Assembly: GCF_022347985.1 (NCBI RefSeq)
Contig: NZ_JAKRFQ010000001.1
Location: forward strand, 1-64,000
Direction of reading: 5' to 3'
Length of the DNA stretch: 64,000 nucleotides
From: Photobacterium sp. OFAV2-7
GTDB taxonomy: Bacteria > Pseudomonadota > Gammaproteobacteria > Enterobacterales > Vibrionaceae
Every line of letters begins with the position of its first letter. The first letter of the stretch is position 1. Below are positions 1-10,928 of this stretch, in pieces. The notes beneath the pieces were generated by a model, which did no database searches, was not told the origin of the DNA, and saw only the letters and a program-made list of their open reading frames with translations. A program made the position numbers and the translations under genes.

Positions 1-322
1 GGGCTATCGCCACCAGGAACCGAATATTGATGAGATTGACGATGATGACATCATCGTGCCGGAAACAGTCGATGAGCTGATCCTGCGGGGAAGTACCAAA
101 TTTACCTGGAAACCGTCGAAGACCGTCGAGTTCAATGCCCGCTTTACCGGTGTGGCCGGTAACAGTAACAGCACCCTGGAAACCGAGATTGACCTAACCA
201 GCTCTATCACAGACCACATCGCCATCAAGTTCAGCAACACCCAGAAGATCAACAGTTGGGTACCGGACGGGCTGGAGAAACGAGACTCAACGATGACAAT
301 CAACCTGCTGTTCAAGATCTAG
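1..322 (+). CDS. C-terminal part of a DUF481-type outer membrane protein (5' truncated by window)
   Basis: The reading frame is open from base 2 with no start inside the window and ends at a TAG, so about 106 C-terminal residues are visible. They show an acidic stretch (IDEIDDDDI) and then alternating polar and hydrophobic beta strands ending in a terminal Phe-Lys-Ile, as in outer membrane beta-barrels. The pattern resembles the last strands of the DUF481 / YdiY 'salt-induced outer membrane protein' family. That family assignment is inference from a short piece. A GTG at 56 lies inside the frame and is not a convincing start. A bidirectional hairpin terminator follows. Confidence 0.5.
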   Translation, partial: GYRHQEPNIDEIDDDDIIVPETVDELILRGSTKFTWKPSKTVEFNARFTGVAGNSNSTLETEIDLTSSITDHIAIKFSNTQKINSWVPDGLEKRDSTMTINLLFKI

Positions 323-369
323 CAATGCCATCCTGCCGGTAACACTGCATTTTGTCAGACTCCAGATAC

Positions 370-399
370 AAAAAAACCAGCCCGGAGGCTGGTTTTTTC
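370..399. terminator. Bidirectional intrinsic terminator
   Basis: An A-run is followed by the stem AACCAGCC / GGCTGGTT and a T-run. It can end both the rightward DUF481-type gene and the leftward rplI operon. Confidence 0.85.
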
Positions 400-417
400 T
401 AACAACACTAAAAGCTA

Positions 418-870
418 TTACTCTGCAGCAACAACGTTTAGGTTGATAGTTGCGAATACATCAGAGTGCAGCTGGATGCTGATCTCGAATTCGCCAGTAG
501 TACGTAGTGCGCCTTCAGGTAGACGAACTTCGCTCTTCACTACTTCAACGCCAGCTGCAGTTACAGCATCAGCGATGTCACGAGTACCGATAGAGCCGAA
601 TAGTTTACCTTCGTCACCCGCTTTAGAAGCGATTTCTACAGCTTCTAGAGCGTTTAGTTTTTCAGCACGTGCTTCAGCAGCAGATAGTTGCTCAGCAACT
701 TTTGCTTCTAGCTCAGCACGACGAGCTTCAAACATTTCAACGTTAGCTTTAGTTGCCATAACAGCTTTACCCTGTGGGATAAGGAAGTTACGAGCAAAAC
801 CCGCTTTAACGTTAACCTGATCGCCAAGGCCACCTAGGTTACCGATTTTATCAAGTAGAATAACTTGCAT
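418..870 (-). CDS. rplI: 50S ribosomal protein L9
   Basis: This 150-aa protein is a full-length L9. The N-terminal domain (about residues 1-50) begins [17 protein letters not shown] and carries the rRNA-binding loop [13 protein letters not shown] long helix (about 41-75) leads to the C-terminal rRNA-binding domain with [13 protein letters not shown]9 sits at the base of the L1 stalk on 23S rRNA. It is the last gene of rpsF-priB-rpsR-rplI, 37 bp after rpsR, and is followed by the terminator at 370-399. The start is supported by a purine-rich sequence about 8 nt upstream. Confidence 0.97.
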   Translation of the reverse strand: MQVILLDKIGNLGGLGDQVNVKAGFARNFLIPQGKAVMATKANVEMFEARRAELEAKVAEQLSAAEARAEKLNALEAVEIASKAGDEGKLFGSIGTRDIADAVTAAGVEVVKSEVRLPEGALRTTGEFEISIQLHSDVFATINLNVVAAE

Positions 871-907
871 TATCTTGTCCTCTTAAACTTAATTAAACCG
901 CTACCGA

Positions 908-1454
<547 letters not shown>

Positions 1455-1461
1455 TTACAAA

Positions 1462-1860
1462 TTACTCAGCTGCTGCTTCGCCTTCAGACTGTGCTGGAGC
1501 TGGCTGCTCTGCACGCTCTTCACGACGTGGGGCACGCTCTTCTTTAGCCTTCATCATTGGAGATGGCTCAGTGATAGCGCCTTTAGTACGCATGATCATG
1601 TTACGGATCACTGCATCGTTGAAACGGAAAGTTGATTCCAGCTCGTCAATAACAGACTGCTCAGCTTCAACGTTCATTAGAACGTAGTGTGCTTTGTGCA
1701 GTTTGTTGATTGGGTAAGCCATCTGACGACGACCCCAATCTTCTAGACGGTGGATCTGACCGCCAGAATCTTTGATAGCAGCAGTGTAACGCTCGATCAT
1801 GCCAGCAACCTGCTCGCTCTGATCAGGGTGCACCATGAATACGATTTCGTAATGACGCAT
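1462..1860 (-). CDS. rpsF: 30S ribosomal protein S6
   Basis: This 132-aa S6 begins [18 protein letters not shown] and contains the ferredoxin-like fold core with [15 protein letters not shown]. It is the first gene of the operon. Residues from about 100 onward form an acidic, Ala/Glu/Pro-rich tail ending in EGEAAAE. The C-terminus of S6 is the known target of the glutamate ligase RimK, which is encoded at 42697-43602. The leader contains a candidate S6:S18-binding hairpin at 1885-1918. Confidence 0.97.
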   Translation of the reverse strand: MRHYEIVFMVHPDQSEQVAGMIERYTAAIKDSGGQIHRLEDWGRRQMAYPINKLHKAHYVLMNVEAEQSVIDELESTFRFNDAVIRNMIMRTKGAITEPSPMMKAKEERAPRREERAEQPAPAQSEGEAAAE

Positions 1861-1884
1861 TGGTTGCTCCTTACGGATTAATCA

Positions 1885-1918
1885 GCTTCTCTATTTGGCT
1901 CGGTCATCCAGGAGAAGC
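1885..1918 (-). promoter_or_regulatory. Candidate S6:S18 autoregulatory leader hairpin upstream of rpsF
   Basis: Read on the minus strand, the 5' UTR of rpsF forms a perfect 7-bp stem GCTTCTC / GAGAAGC, with an inner TGG / CCA pairing that closes a loop containing CCG. A CCG in the apical loop of an rpsF leader hairpin is the published recognition element through which the S6:S18 complex represses its own operon. The hairpin ends 24 nt before the rpsF start. The match is by eye, and no covariance model was run. Confidence 0.6.
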
Positions 1919-2015
1919 AAGGAACTAAAAAAAGAACCGAGAATTTGGAGGCAGAATAGTACAGAGAATGGACAATCTAAGCAAGCTAATTTTATGGTTT
2001 GGCGGGAATAAAAAA

Positions 2016-2047
2016 AGCAGAAGCGTTATCAATAATCCGCTTCTGCT
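2016..2047 (-). terminator. Intrinsic terminator of nsrR-rnr-rlmB
   Basis: On the minus strand a perfect 10-bp stem (AGCAGAAGCG / CGCTTCTGCT) is followed by a run of seven T. It lies 41 bp downstream of the rlmB stop. Confidence 0.9.
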
Positions 2048-2087
2048 CTATCTTGTCCGAGGCGTTGCTACGCGTTAGCTGCTACGA

Positions 2088-2828
2088 CTAGCCGTCCTGG
2101 CGCTGGCGAACCGCTTCAAACAGGCAGATACCAGTAGCCACCGAGACATTCAGGCTCGACACCGAACCCGCCATCGGAATTTTTATCAGGTCGTCACAAG
2201 TCTCGCGGGTCAGACGGCGCATACCCTCGCCCTCGGCGCCCATGACAATCGCCAGCGGGCCTGTCAGCTTGCTGTGGTAGATATCGTGCGTCGCTTCCCC
2301 GGCAGTACCGACAACCCAGACACCTTTCTCCTGCAGTGCACGCAGCGAGCGAGCCAGATTCGTAACCCGTACCAATGGCACCACTTCTGCCGCCCCGCAG
2401 GCTACCTTGCTGGCTGTTGCGTTCAACTGAGCCGAGCGATCTTTTGGCACAATCACTGCCACGGCGCCAGCCGCGTCTGCATTTCGCAGGCAGGCACCCA
2501 GGTTGTGCGGGTCGGTCACGCCGTCCAGCACCAACAGCAACGGGTTCTCTTTGCCTGCCAGCAGATCGTCGAGATCATTCTCGTTGTACTGTTTGCCCGG
2601 TTTGACGCGCGCAATGATGCCCTGATGGGAGGCACCTTTGACTTTGTCATCCATCGCCTTACGACCCGCCTGCTGCATAGTAATACCCAGCATCTGCAGT
2701 TCGTTCAGCACAGGCATCAGACGATCGTCCTGACGCCCCTTCATCACAAACACTTCGATAAAGCGTGACGGATCGGAAGCCAATACGGCTTTCACGGCAT
2801 GGATGCCGAAAATTATTTGATTACTCAT
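2088..2828 (-). CDS. rlmB: 23S rRNA (guanosine-2'-O-)-methyltransferase RlmB
   Basis: This 246-aa SpoU/TrmH-family enzyme methylates G2251 in the 23S rRNA P loop using S-adenosylmethionine. Residues 1-75 form the L30e-like substrate-binding domain ([12 protein letters not shown]). The C-terminal SPOUT domain carries motif 1 ([21 protein letters not shown]), motif 2 ([12 protein letters not shown]) and motif 3 ([18 protein letters not shown]). It starts 3 bp after the rnr stop and is probably coupled to it, as in the E. coli nsrR-rnr-rlmB operon. Confidence 0.96.
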   Translation of the reverse strand: MSNQIIFGIHAVKAVLASDPSRFIEVFVMKGRQDDRLMPVLNELQMLGITMQQAGRKAMDDKVKGASHQGIIARVKPGKQYNENDLDDLLAGKENPLLLVLDGVTDPHNLGACLRNADAAGAVAVIVPKDRSAQLNATASKVACGAAEVVPLVRVTNLARSLRALQEKGVWVVGTAGEATHDIYHSKLTGPLAIVMGAEGEGMRRLTRETCDDLIKIPMAGSVSSLNVSVATGICLFEAVRQRQDG

Positions 2829-2831
2829 TAC

Positions 2832-5372
2832 TTATTTCTTCTTCGCTGCGCGTTCTTTCTTGCCTGCACGTTGTTTGCGTTTCTTGGTCGACTTCTTCTT
2901 GGCTTTCTTCTTATCGTCAGCCTTCGCCTTACCTTTAGGGGCCTTATCGTCCTCGAAGCGCGGAATAGCGCCTGCCTTCAATTTCTGCCGTATCGAGCTA
3001 CGCTCTTTTTTCGACTTGCTACGATGCTCCTGCTGCGCCTCGCCGTCTTCCACCCGGTAGACTTTCATGCTCTGGCGCTGCAGCCCTTCAGCCTTACGCA
3101 TCCGCTGTTGTTTCTCGCGGTTCTTGGCCGTTTTACCGGCGCCACGCTGTTTGCGGGTACTGCCAACAATGTCGAAATCTATCTGACGGTCATTGAGATT
3201 AATCGAGGCAACCTTCACTTTCACCGTATCACCCAGGCGGTAGACCTGGCCGGAACTGTCGCCAATCAGACGCTGGCCGATCGCATCATACTGGTAGTAG
3301 TCATTGGCCAGGTTGGAGATGTGCACCAAACCGTCAATGTTCAGCTCATTGAGGCGAACAAAGAAACCGAAGCCCGTCACGTTCGCTATCACACCGTCAA
3401 ACTCGTCGCCGACATGATCCTGCATGTATTCACACTTCAGCCAGTCAGCCACATCGCGGGTTGCGTCATCGGCCCGGCGCTCGGTCATCGAGCACTGCTC
3501 GCCCAGCACGTCCATATCATCAAACGAATAATGGTAGCCGCCAGTCGGTGTCCAGCGATCGGTATTCTTGCCTTCCTGCTTCGCAATCAGGTATTTGATT
3601 GCACGGTGCAAGGTAAGGTCCGGATAACGGCGGATTGGCGAGGTAAAGTGTGCGTACTGCTTCAGGGCCAGACCAAAGTGGCCGATGTTATCAGCCTGAT
3701 ATACCGCCTGCTTCATCGAGCGCAACAGCATGGTCTGGATAAGCTCCTTGTCCGGACGATTCTGGATCAGCGAAGCCAGCTCGGCATAGTCACGTGGCGA
3801 CGGTTCCAGCCCTCCCGACAGGTTCAGGCTCAGCTCGCCGAGGAAATCACGGAACCCCATCAGGCGCTCCTCGCCCGGCGCATCATGCACCCGGTACAGA
3901 GCCGGCTCTTTGGCTTTCTCGACAAAACGGGCCGAGGCGATGTTAGCCAGGATCATACACTCTTCGATGATCTTGTGCGCATCATTACGCTCTGCCGGTA
4001 CAATGCGGTCAATCTTGCGATCCGCATTGAAAATGAACTTGGTTTCCACCGTTTCAAATTCAATCGCGCCGCGCGATTCGCGCTCGGTCTTCAGCACTTT
4101 GTACATGCTGTACAGCTCTTCAAGGTGCGGAACCAACGGTGCATAGCGCTCACGCAGCTCCTCGTCCCCCTCAAGCATATGACTCACCTTGGTATAGGTC
4201 AGACGAGCGTGGGAGTTCATCACCGCTTCATAATGCTTGTACCCTGACAGCTTACCACTGGCCGAAATAGTCATTTCGCAGACCATACACAGACGGTCAA
4301 CCTGCGGGTTCAACGAACACAGGCCGTTCGACAGCACTTCCGGCAACATCGGGATCACCTGGGACGGGAAATACACCGAATTGCCGCGCTTGACCGCCTC
4401 GTTGTCCAGTGCCGAGCCCTGGCGAACATAGTGGCTGACATCGGCAATTGCGACCCACAGACGCCAACCGCCAGACTTCTTGCGCTCACAGTAAACGGCA
4501 TCATCAAAGTCACGAGCATCTTCGCCATCAATCGTCACCAACGGCAGATCACGCAGATCAACCCGGCCTTTTTTGGCCTCTTCAGGTACTTCTTCCGATA
4601 GCCCCTGGATCTGTTTTTCAACTTCACCCGGCCACTCATTAGGAATATCGTGGGTACGCAGGGCGATCTCAATCTCCATCCCCGGCGCCATGTTCTCACC
4701 CAGCACTTCCACGACCTTACCGACAGCATTGTACTGACGGGTTGCCCGCTGGTTGATCTCGACCACCACGACATTCCCCATGCGGGCACCCATCCGGTGC
4801 TCATTCGGGATCACAATATCCTGGGAGATCCGGGAGTCATCCGGCACCACATAGCCCATGCCGTCTTCGATAAAGAAACGACCGACGATCTGACCGGAGT
4901 ACTCCTGAAGTACACGAACTACACGGCCTTCGCGGCGACCGCGCTTATCAGTACCTGCCACCTGGGCAAGAATATAATCACCGTGGATCACCCCGCGCAT
5001 CTGGTGATGCGGTAGCAGCAGATCTTCTTCTTTGGCATTGGTGCCTTCAGGGCGCAAAAAGCCGAAGCCGTCACGATGGCCAATAACGTGGCCTTTGATC
5101 AGATCAAGGCGCTCTGGCAGGGCATAACACTGACGGCGGGTAAAAATAAGCTGGCCGTCACGCTCCATCGCCCGTAAACGGCGACGCAGGCCTTCATACT
5201 GATCATCCCCTTCCAGCTTTAACTCAGCAAACAGCTGGTCACGGCTAACAGGAGCAGTAAAGCCGCGGATCACTTCAAGGAGCATCTCACGGCTTGGGAT
5301 TGGGTTTTCATAATTTGATGCTTCGCGATCGCGAAAAGGGTCGACCGGTAAATCGGTAGTACCTTTGGACAT
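2832..5372 (-). CDS. rnr: Ribonuclease R
   Basis: This 846-aa processive 3'-5' exoribonuclease belongs to the RNB family and degrades structured RNA. Visible parts in order are an N-terminal helix-turn-helix region, cold-shock domains, the RNB catalytic core with [15 protein letters not shown] (metal-binding aspartates) and [16 protein letters not shown], an S1 domain ([15 protein letters not shown]), and a Lys/Arg-rich tail that ends the protein. The frame is open to 5447. The start at 5372 ([13 protein letters not shown]) aligns with E. coli RNase R and has a GGA-type ribosome-binding site, and the extra 25 residues upstream look non-native. It is downstream of nsrR in the same operon. Confidence 0.95.
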   Translation of the reverse strand: MSKGTTDLPVDPFRDREASNYENPIPSREMLLEVIRGFTAPVSRDQLFAELKLEGDDQYEGLRRRLRAMERDGQLIFTRRQCYALPERLDLIKGHVIGHRDGFGFLRPEGTNAKEEDLLLPHHQMRGVIHGDYILAQVAGTDKRGRREGRVVRVLQEYSGQIVGRFFIEDGMGYVVPDDSRISQDIVIPNEHRMGARMGNVVVVEINQRATRQYNAVGKVVEVLGENMAPGMEIEIALRTHDIPNEWPGEVEKQIQGLSEEVPEEAKKGRVDLRDLPLVTIDGEDARDFDDAVYCERKKSGGWRLWVAIADVSHYVRQGSALDNEAVKRGNSVYFPSQVIPMLPEVLSNGLCSLNPQVDRLCMVCEMTISASGKLSGYKHYEAVMNSHARLTYTKVSHMLEGDEELRERYAPLVPHLEELYSMYKVLKTERESRGAIEFETVETKFIFNADRKIDRIVPAERNDAHKIIEECMILANIASARFVEKAKEPALYRVHDAPGEERLMGFRDFLGELSLNLSGGLEPSPRDYAELASLIQNRPDKELIQTMLLRSMKQAVYQADNIGHFGLALKQYAHFTSPIRRYPDLTLHRAIKYLIAKQEGKNTDRWTPTGGYHYSFDDMDVLGEQCSMTERRADDATRDVADWLKCEYMQDHVGDEFDGVIANVTGFGFFVRLNELNIDGLVHISNLANDYYQYDAIGQRLIGDSSGQVYRLGDTVKVKVASINLNDRQIDFDIVGSTRKQRGAGKTAKNREKQQRMRKAEGLQRQSMKVYRVEDGEAQQEHRSKSKKERSSIRQKLKAGAIPRFEDDKAPKGKAKADDKKKAKKKSTKKRKQRAGKKERAAKKK

Positions 5373-5496
5373 AAGCAGATCCATATTGGCGAAGATATAA
5401 CCATAGTATATCCGGGCCATAGGTGAACAGACGGGAGCAAAGTTCAATTTCTTTGCTCCACTGAAAAAATTTAGAAGTTATTGATTGGCTGTACGA

Positions 5497-5928
5497 TTAT
5501 GCGACAGGGCGATCCAACAATACACGCAGTGGCGGGTTATCCGAAATCAGGCTTGCCAGCGTATGTCTGTCAAGCTCGGCCAAAAATGCCAGTCTCGCGG
5601 AATCGAGGATCCCTTTCAGGCGACATGCCGGTGTAATGTGGCAAAAGTCTTCACTACAATTGACGATCTGCAACGGTTCAATCGCACGCACCACATCGCC
5701 AAGAACTATCTTGTCCGCAGGCATACCCAGGCGAATACCGCCATTCTTGCCCCGAACGGTTTCGACATAGCCCAGTTGGCCCAACCTATTGATGATTTTG
5801 ACCATATGGTTGCGTGACACGCTATATATTTCGGTTACTTTAGAGATACTGGCCAGCTCACCTTCCGGTAACGTTGCCAAGTATATCAGGGCCCGCAGGC
5901 CGTAATCGGTAAAACTTGTTAACTGCAC
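5497..5928 (-). CDS. nsrR: Nitric oxide-sensing Rrf2-family repressor NsrR
   Basis: This 143-aa protein has a winged-helix N-terminus ([17 protein letters not shown]) with the recognition region [14 protein letters not shown]. The [Fe-S] ligand cluster [12 protein letters not shown] supplies three cysteines, all conserved. NsrR represses NO-detoxification genes, and NO attack on the cluster releases it. The GTG at 5928 is chosen because it gives the family N-terminus and has the ribosome-binding site GGAGG 7-11 nt upstream. An in-frame ATG at 5949 adds seven unusual residues. It is divergent from hmp, with two operator-like sites between them. Confidence 0.95.
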   Translation of the reverse strand: MQLTSFTDYGLRALIYLATLPEGELASISKVTEIYSVSRNHMVKIINRLGQLGYVETVRGKNGGIRLGMPADKIVLGDVVRAIEPLQIVNCSEDFCHITPACRLKGILDSARLAFLAELDRHTLASLISDNPPLRVLLDRPVA

Positions 5929-5970
5929 AATAACTCCTCCTGCCGCCATTTTAGTCTGGTTATTGACTAA

Positions 5971-5993
5971 AAGATACAGATCAGATACAACTT
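5971..5993. promoter_or_regulatory. NsrR-like operator 1 (nsrR-hmp intergenic)
   Basis: This 23-bp imperfect palindrome has arms AAGATACAG and ATACAACTT. Compared with the enterobacterial NsrR consensus (AAGATGYAT arms around a 5-bp centre) about 17 of 22 positions agree. It lies 42 bp upstream of nsrR. Confidence 0.6.
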
Positions 5994-5995
5994 AT

Positions 5996-6018
5996 AAGAT
6001 GCATTATAAATATAACTT
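5996..6018. promoter_or_regulatory. NsrR-like operator 2 overlapping the hmp promoter
   Basis: This 23-bp palindrome has arms AAGATGCAT and ATATAACTT, about 19 of 22 positions matching the NsrR consensus. Its centre overlaps a TATAAA that could be the hmp -10 element. It starts exactly 25 bp after operator 1, so the two lie near the same helical face. Confidence 0.75.
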
Positions 6019-6042
6019 TAATGTGAGAAAGTAAAATAAGTC

Positions 6043-7227
6043 ATGATAAGTCAAAAAACCATCGATACAGTGAAAGCAACTGCTCCGTTGCTTGCCCAAA
6101 CCGGTCCGTCGCTCACGGCCCATTTCTACCAGCGAATGTTCAGCCATAACCCTGAGCTGAAAGATATTTTCAACATGAGCAACCAGCGAAACGGCGATCA
6201 GCGCGAAGCCTTGTTCAACGCCATTTGCGGTTATGCGAACAACATCGACAATCTGGCTGCTTTGCTGCCGGCCGTCGAGAAAATTGCCCACAAACACACC
6301 AGCTTTATGATCACTGCCGAGCAATACGCCATTGTCGGCGGCCATCTGCTAGCAACCATCGACGAGCTATTCTCGCCGGGACAAGAAGTGTTGGATGCCT
6401 GGGGCGAAGCTTACGGCGTGCTGGCAGATGTCTTCATCAAGCGAGAAGAAGAAATCTATCAGGAGAACGAGAGCAAAAACGGGGGCTGGCGCGGTACCCG
6501 TCAATTTGAGGTAGTCGACAAACGCCAAGAAAGCGATGTGATCACCAGCTTCACCTTCAAGCCGGTCGATGGCGGCCCTGTTGCTCCCTTCAAACCGGGA
6601 CAATATCTGGGGATTTACCTCAAGCCTGACGACTTCGAGTACCAGGAGATCCGCCAGTACAGCCTGTCGAGTGCACCACGCCAAGACAGCTACCGTATCT
6701 CCGTCAAGCGCGAAGACGGCGGCAAGGTCTCTGGCTACCTGCACGATACCCTTTCAGTCGGCGACAAAGTTGCACTTGCCGCTCCCACCGGAGACTTTTT
6801 CCTGGAAGTTGATCCGACAACGCCTGTCGCCCTGATTTCAGCCGGTGTCGGCCTGACACCCACCCTGTCAATGTTAGAAACCCTCACCGGCCATCAGGCC
6901 GAGGTACATTGGCTGCACGCGGCCGAAAACGGTGCTCAGCATGCCTTCAAAGAGCAGGTGCGTACCATCGCCGACCAGCACGAGCATATTTCTGTCAACA
7001 CCTGGTATCGCGAACCACTTACGTCTGACCGTCCAACAGAAGACTACCAGCACCAGGGCCTGATGGATCTGGGACGCCTTAAAGACAGCCTGGCGACACC
7101 GGGGATGCATTACTATTTCTGCGGACCGGTCGGCTTTATGCAGCATATCGGTAAGCAGTTGATCAACATGGGGATCAGCGAAGATCGTATTCACTACGAG
7201 TGCTTCGGTCCTCATAAAGTGCTGTAA
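6043..7227 (+). CDS. hmp: Flavohemoglobin, nitric oxide dioxygenase
   Basis: This 394-aa protein converts NO and O2 to nitrate with NAD(P)H. It has an N-terminal globin domain (1-140; proximal His in [10 protein letters not shown] near residue 85), a ferredoxin-reductase FAD domain (about 150-260; [21 protein letters not shown]), and an NAD domain (about 265-394; [23 protein letters not shown], ending in [10 protein letters not shown]). It is divergent from its presumed repressor nsrR with two operator-like sites between. A terminator follows. Confidence 0.97.
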   Translation: MISQKTIDTVKATAPLLAQTGPSLTAHFYQRMFSHNPELKDIFNMSNQRNGDQREALFNAICGYANNIDNLAALLPAVEKIAHKHTSFMITAEQYAIVGGHLLATIDELFSPGQEVLDAWGEAYGVLADVFIKREEEIYQENESKNGGWRGTRQFEVVDKRQESDVITSFTFKPVDGGPVAPFKPGQYLGIYLKPDDFEYQEIRQYSLSSAPRQDSYRISVKREDGGKVSGYLHDTLSVGDKVALAAPTGDFFLEVDPTTPVALISAGVGLTPTLSMLETLTGHQAEVHWLHAAENGAQHAFKEQVRTIADQHEHISVNTWYREPLTSDRPTEDYQHQGLMDLGRLKDSLATPGMHYYFCGPVGFMQHIGKQLINMGISEDRIHYECFGPHKVL

Positions 7228-7254
7228 AGTAAGCCAGAACAAGAGCGGATACTA

Positions 7255-7280
7255 AAAGAGAGGCCCAAGGGCCTCTCTTT
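7255..7280. terminator. Bidirectional terminator between hmp and motX
   Basis: A 12-bp perfect stem (AAAGAGAGGCCC / GGGCCTCTCTTT) with a 2-nt loop serves both convergent genes. Confidence 0.85.
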
Positions 7281-7306
7281 CATATGTTCGTCATGATAAC
7301 GCTATT

Positions 7307-7933
7307 CTACCAGAAGGTATCGCGACGCTTCGCCCGGGCAATCACATTGCCCGGCATGCGGTTTTCCAGGCTACGGCGTAAACTTGTGATTTTACTGTGA
7401 GTCTTGCGGCTAGCCGTCACCGTGTTATAGAGCCAGCGATAGGCATCCTCGAAATCCAGCGGGCTGCCGTAATTGCTGAGCAGCAGCTCGGCCAACTGGA
7501 TGCGGGCATCGACATTGCCCATGGATGCCGCTTCACGCAAGTAAGGAATCGCTCGCTCCCGATCTTGCTGAACCAGCGTTCCCGTCGCATAGTAGCGACC
7601 CAACTGCTCCAGTGCTGCCGGTGATCCCTGATGAGCTGCAGACTGCATGTAATAGATGCCCGTCTCGACATCACGATCAACGCAAACCCCCCATGCCAGC
7701 ATGTCACCATATAAGAACTGGTAAGCCGGAGATTCAACCCGGACTGCACGGGCTTCAATATCCTGAAGCAGCTGACAATCATCGGCTTTTACCTGCTGAA
7801 GGTGGCTGTTGGAGTCAAACATACGGATCAGGTCTGACTCGGTATACACAGGCACTGCCTCACCTACATCTTCTAATGCATAGGCGGGTGTCGCTGTCAG
7901 CAATGTGGAAAGAAGCAGGGCTTGCAGTTTCAT
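7307..7933 (-). CDS. motX: Sodium-type polar flagellar motor protein MotX
   Basis: This 208-aa secreted protein has a signal peptide ending at Ala-Tyr-Ala (residue 19). Sel1/TPR-like repeats follow (YMQSAAHQGSPAALEQLGRYY, then PYLREAASMGNVDARIQLAELL), and the C-terminus is IARAKRRDTFW. Length and sequence match Vibrio MotX, which with MotY forms the T-ring that holds PomAB stators in the Na+-driven polar flagellum. Four cysteines are present. Position beside purA is the same as in Vibrio cholerae. It is a stand-alone gene. Confidence 0.93.
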   Translation of the reverse strand: MKLQALLLSTLLTATPAYALEDVGEAVPVYTESDLIRMFDSNSHLQQVKADDCQLLQDIEARAVRVESPAYQFLYGDMLAWGVCVDRDVETGIYYMQSAAHQGSPAALEQLGRYYATGTLVQQDRERAIPYLREAASMGNVDARIQLAELLLSNYGSPLDFEDAYRWLYNTVTASRKTHSKITSLRRSLENRMPGNVIARAKRRDTFW

Positions 7934-8129
7934 TTACTAGTCTCTGTTGAACCGTAGATACCTTATCGGCAAGAGTCAGTCAGACTTTAACCTCTTTATC
8001 AGAAAAACGGCAATTTTTTGCCGCTTGAATTCTTTACACAGTAGGAAAATTGACGCAACCGGTAGCAGCTAATAATGGGAGCAAGATCCATAGTAGACGA
8101 GTATCGCCGCTCCCCCAATCCTCAGGCAT

Positions 8130-8158
8130 AAAAAAACCAACCCCTCGGGGTTGGTCTT
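8130..8158 (-). terminator. Intrinsic terminator of purA
   Basis: On the minus strand the stem ACCAACCCC / GGGGTTGGT is followed by a run of seven T, 30 bp after the purA stop. Confidence 0.88.
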
Positions 8159-8185
8159 TATCCATCCAATCATCAGAAGCGATGA

Positions 8186-9535
<1,350 letters not shown>

Positions 9536-9624
9536 CTAGCACCTTAAAGAGCGCCTTGCAGTCATTTTTTAACCATAAAGCGTATTTCTGCAAGAAGACT
9601 GTCACGGTTGCATGCTAGACCAAT

Positions 9625-9819
9625 TTACATACTAGTGTACATCATGTAGGCAATCACACTGCCGGCAACAACCAGGCAGCCGCCGATCCGGCGCAGGGTA
9701 TTGTCATTTTGCTGGCTCAACTGACTTACCATCTCTCGCCACCCTCTTGGTGCCAATAACGGTCCAAGTCCTTCAAAAACCAACACTAACCCCAAAGCCA
9801 ACCAAATTGCTTTACTCAT
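9625..9819 (-). CDS. yjeT: DUF2065 small inner-membrane protein YjeT
   Basis: This 64-aa protein has two hydrophobic segments (about 3-20 and 45-61) flanking a short charged loop (GWREMVSQLSQQNDNTLRRIGG). It matches the DUF2065/YjeT family found between hflC and purA in E. coli. An in-frame ATG at 9894 would add 25 residues across the terminator region. The start at 9819 (MSKAIWLALGL) with an AAGG ribosome-binding site is preferred. Function is unknown. Confidence 0.85.
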   Translation of the reverse strand: MSKAIWLALGLVLVFEGLGPLLAPRGWREMVSQLSQQNDNTLRRIGGCLVVAGSVIAYMMYTSM

Positions 9820-9886
9820 ACTCACTACCTTAACGTTGCAGACTGCTCCAACGGGGAGCCGCTGATTATGATATAACGGCAAAAAA

Positions 9887-9912
9887 AAAGACAAGGCCGA
9901 GGCCTTGTCTTT
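9887..9912 (-). terminator. Intrinsic terminator of the hflKC operon
   Basis: A 12-bp stem (AAAGACAAGGCC / GGCCTTGTCTTT) is followed by a T-run on the minus strand, 18 bp after the hflC stop. Confidence 0.9.
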
Positions 9913-9930
9913 CTGCTTATCTATACCGGC

Positions 9931-10926
9931 TTAGTTAGTGCCGCTAGATTCTTTCATGTACTTGAAGAAGTCAGTACTTGGATCAACCACCAGGATATCG
10001 TTCTTCGAGTTGAAGCTGTTTTCGTAGGCCTTCAAAGAACGCAGGAAGTTATAGAACTCCGGATCCTTGTTAAACGCTTCAGAATAAATCTCTGCCGTTC
10101 TTGCATCGGCCGAGCCGCGAACAACACGGGCTTCACGATCTGCATCAGCCAGGATTTTCGCCACTTCCAGTTCAGACTGGGCGCGAATTACCTCTGCCTT
10201 CTCACGACCTTGCGAACGGTGCTTACGTGCTACTGACTCACGCTCTGCACGCATACGACGGTAGATTGACTCACTGATCTCATCCGGCAGATTGATTTTC
10301 TTCATACGGAAGTCAACCACCTCAACACCCAAGTCTTTCATCGCACTGACTTTGATGTCGGCCAATACGTTGGCCATGATCTGATCGCGCTGACCTTCCA
10401 CCTCTTTACGAGGTGCAACTTCGGCCACAATCTCAGTCGCAGGAGCCACTTCGTCGCCATTCTGCTCGGCGCTATCCGTTTGAGTACCGCGATCCGGACC
10501 AGACACAATCTGCTTGATCTCACGCGAACCGATTTCAGCACGCAGGCTATCCACCACTTTACGCTTCAATAGCGCTTCAGCAGTTGATGCATCACCACCA
10601 CCGGTTGTCAGGTAGTACTGACCAAAATCTTCGATACGCCATTTCACATAGGTATCGATGATCACGTCTTTTTTCTCTGACGTTACGAAACGGTCAGCCT
10701 GATCATCCATAGTCTGAATACGGGCATCAAGCATACGGACGCGGTCGAATACCGGCACCTTGAAGTGCAGACCCGGCTCGTAAATGCGCGCAATTTCAGT
10801 ATTGTTGTCTTTCAGGATCCGGCCGAACCGAACCACAATACCGCGCTCGCCTTCCTGTACGATAAACATCGACATCAGCAACGCAGCAATAAAGATGACA
10901 ATCACTGGGATCATTAACTTACGCAT
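9931..10926 (-). CDS. hflC: HflC, SPFH-family modulator of FtsH protease
   Basis: This 331-aa protein has an N-terminal membrane anchor (about 5-22), an SPFH/band-7 domain (about 23-230) containing GERGIVVRFGRI, and a long charged helix (VARKHRSQGREKAEVIRAQSE) before the C-terminal tail. HflC and HflK form a periplasmic cage around FtsH and restrict its access to membrane substrates. It starts 2 bp after the hflK stop. The segment around 150-175 (acidic, PATEIVAEVAPRK) is an insertion within the SPFH domain, as seen in other HflC proteins. Confidence 0.95.
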   Translation of the reverse strand: MRKLMIPVIVIFIAALLMSMFIVQEGERGIVVRFGRILKDNNTEIARIYEPGLHFKVPVFDRVRMLDARIQTMDDQADRFVTSEKKDVIIDTYVKWRIEDFGQYYLTTGGGDASTAEALLKRKVVDSLRAEIGSREIKQIVSGPDRGTQTDSAEQNGDEVAPATEIVAEVAPRKEVEGQRDQIMANVLADIKVSAMKDLGVEVVDFRMKKINLPDEISESIYRRMRAERESVARKHRSQGREKAEVIRAQSELEVAKILADADREARVVRGSADARTAEIYSEAFNKDPEFYNFLRSLKAYENSFNSKNDILVVDPSTDFFKYMKESSGTN

Positions 10927-10928
10927 AA

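Noticed and set aside
2799-4247. 482-aa open frame on the plus strand
   Set aside because: Wholly antisense to rnr, whose full RNase R domain structure is certain. The composition reflects the complementary strand and there is no recognisable domain.
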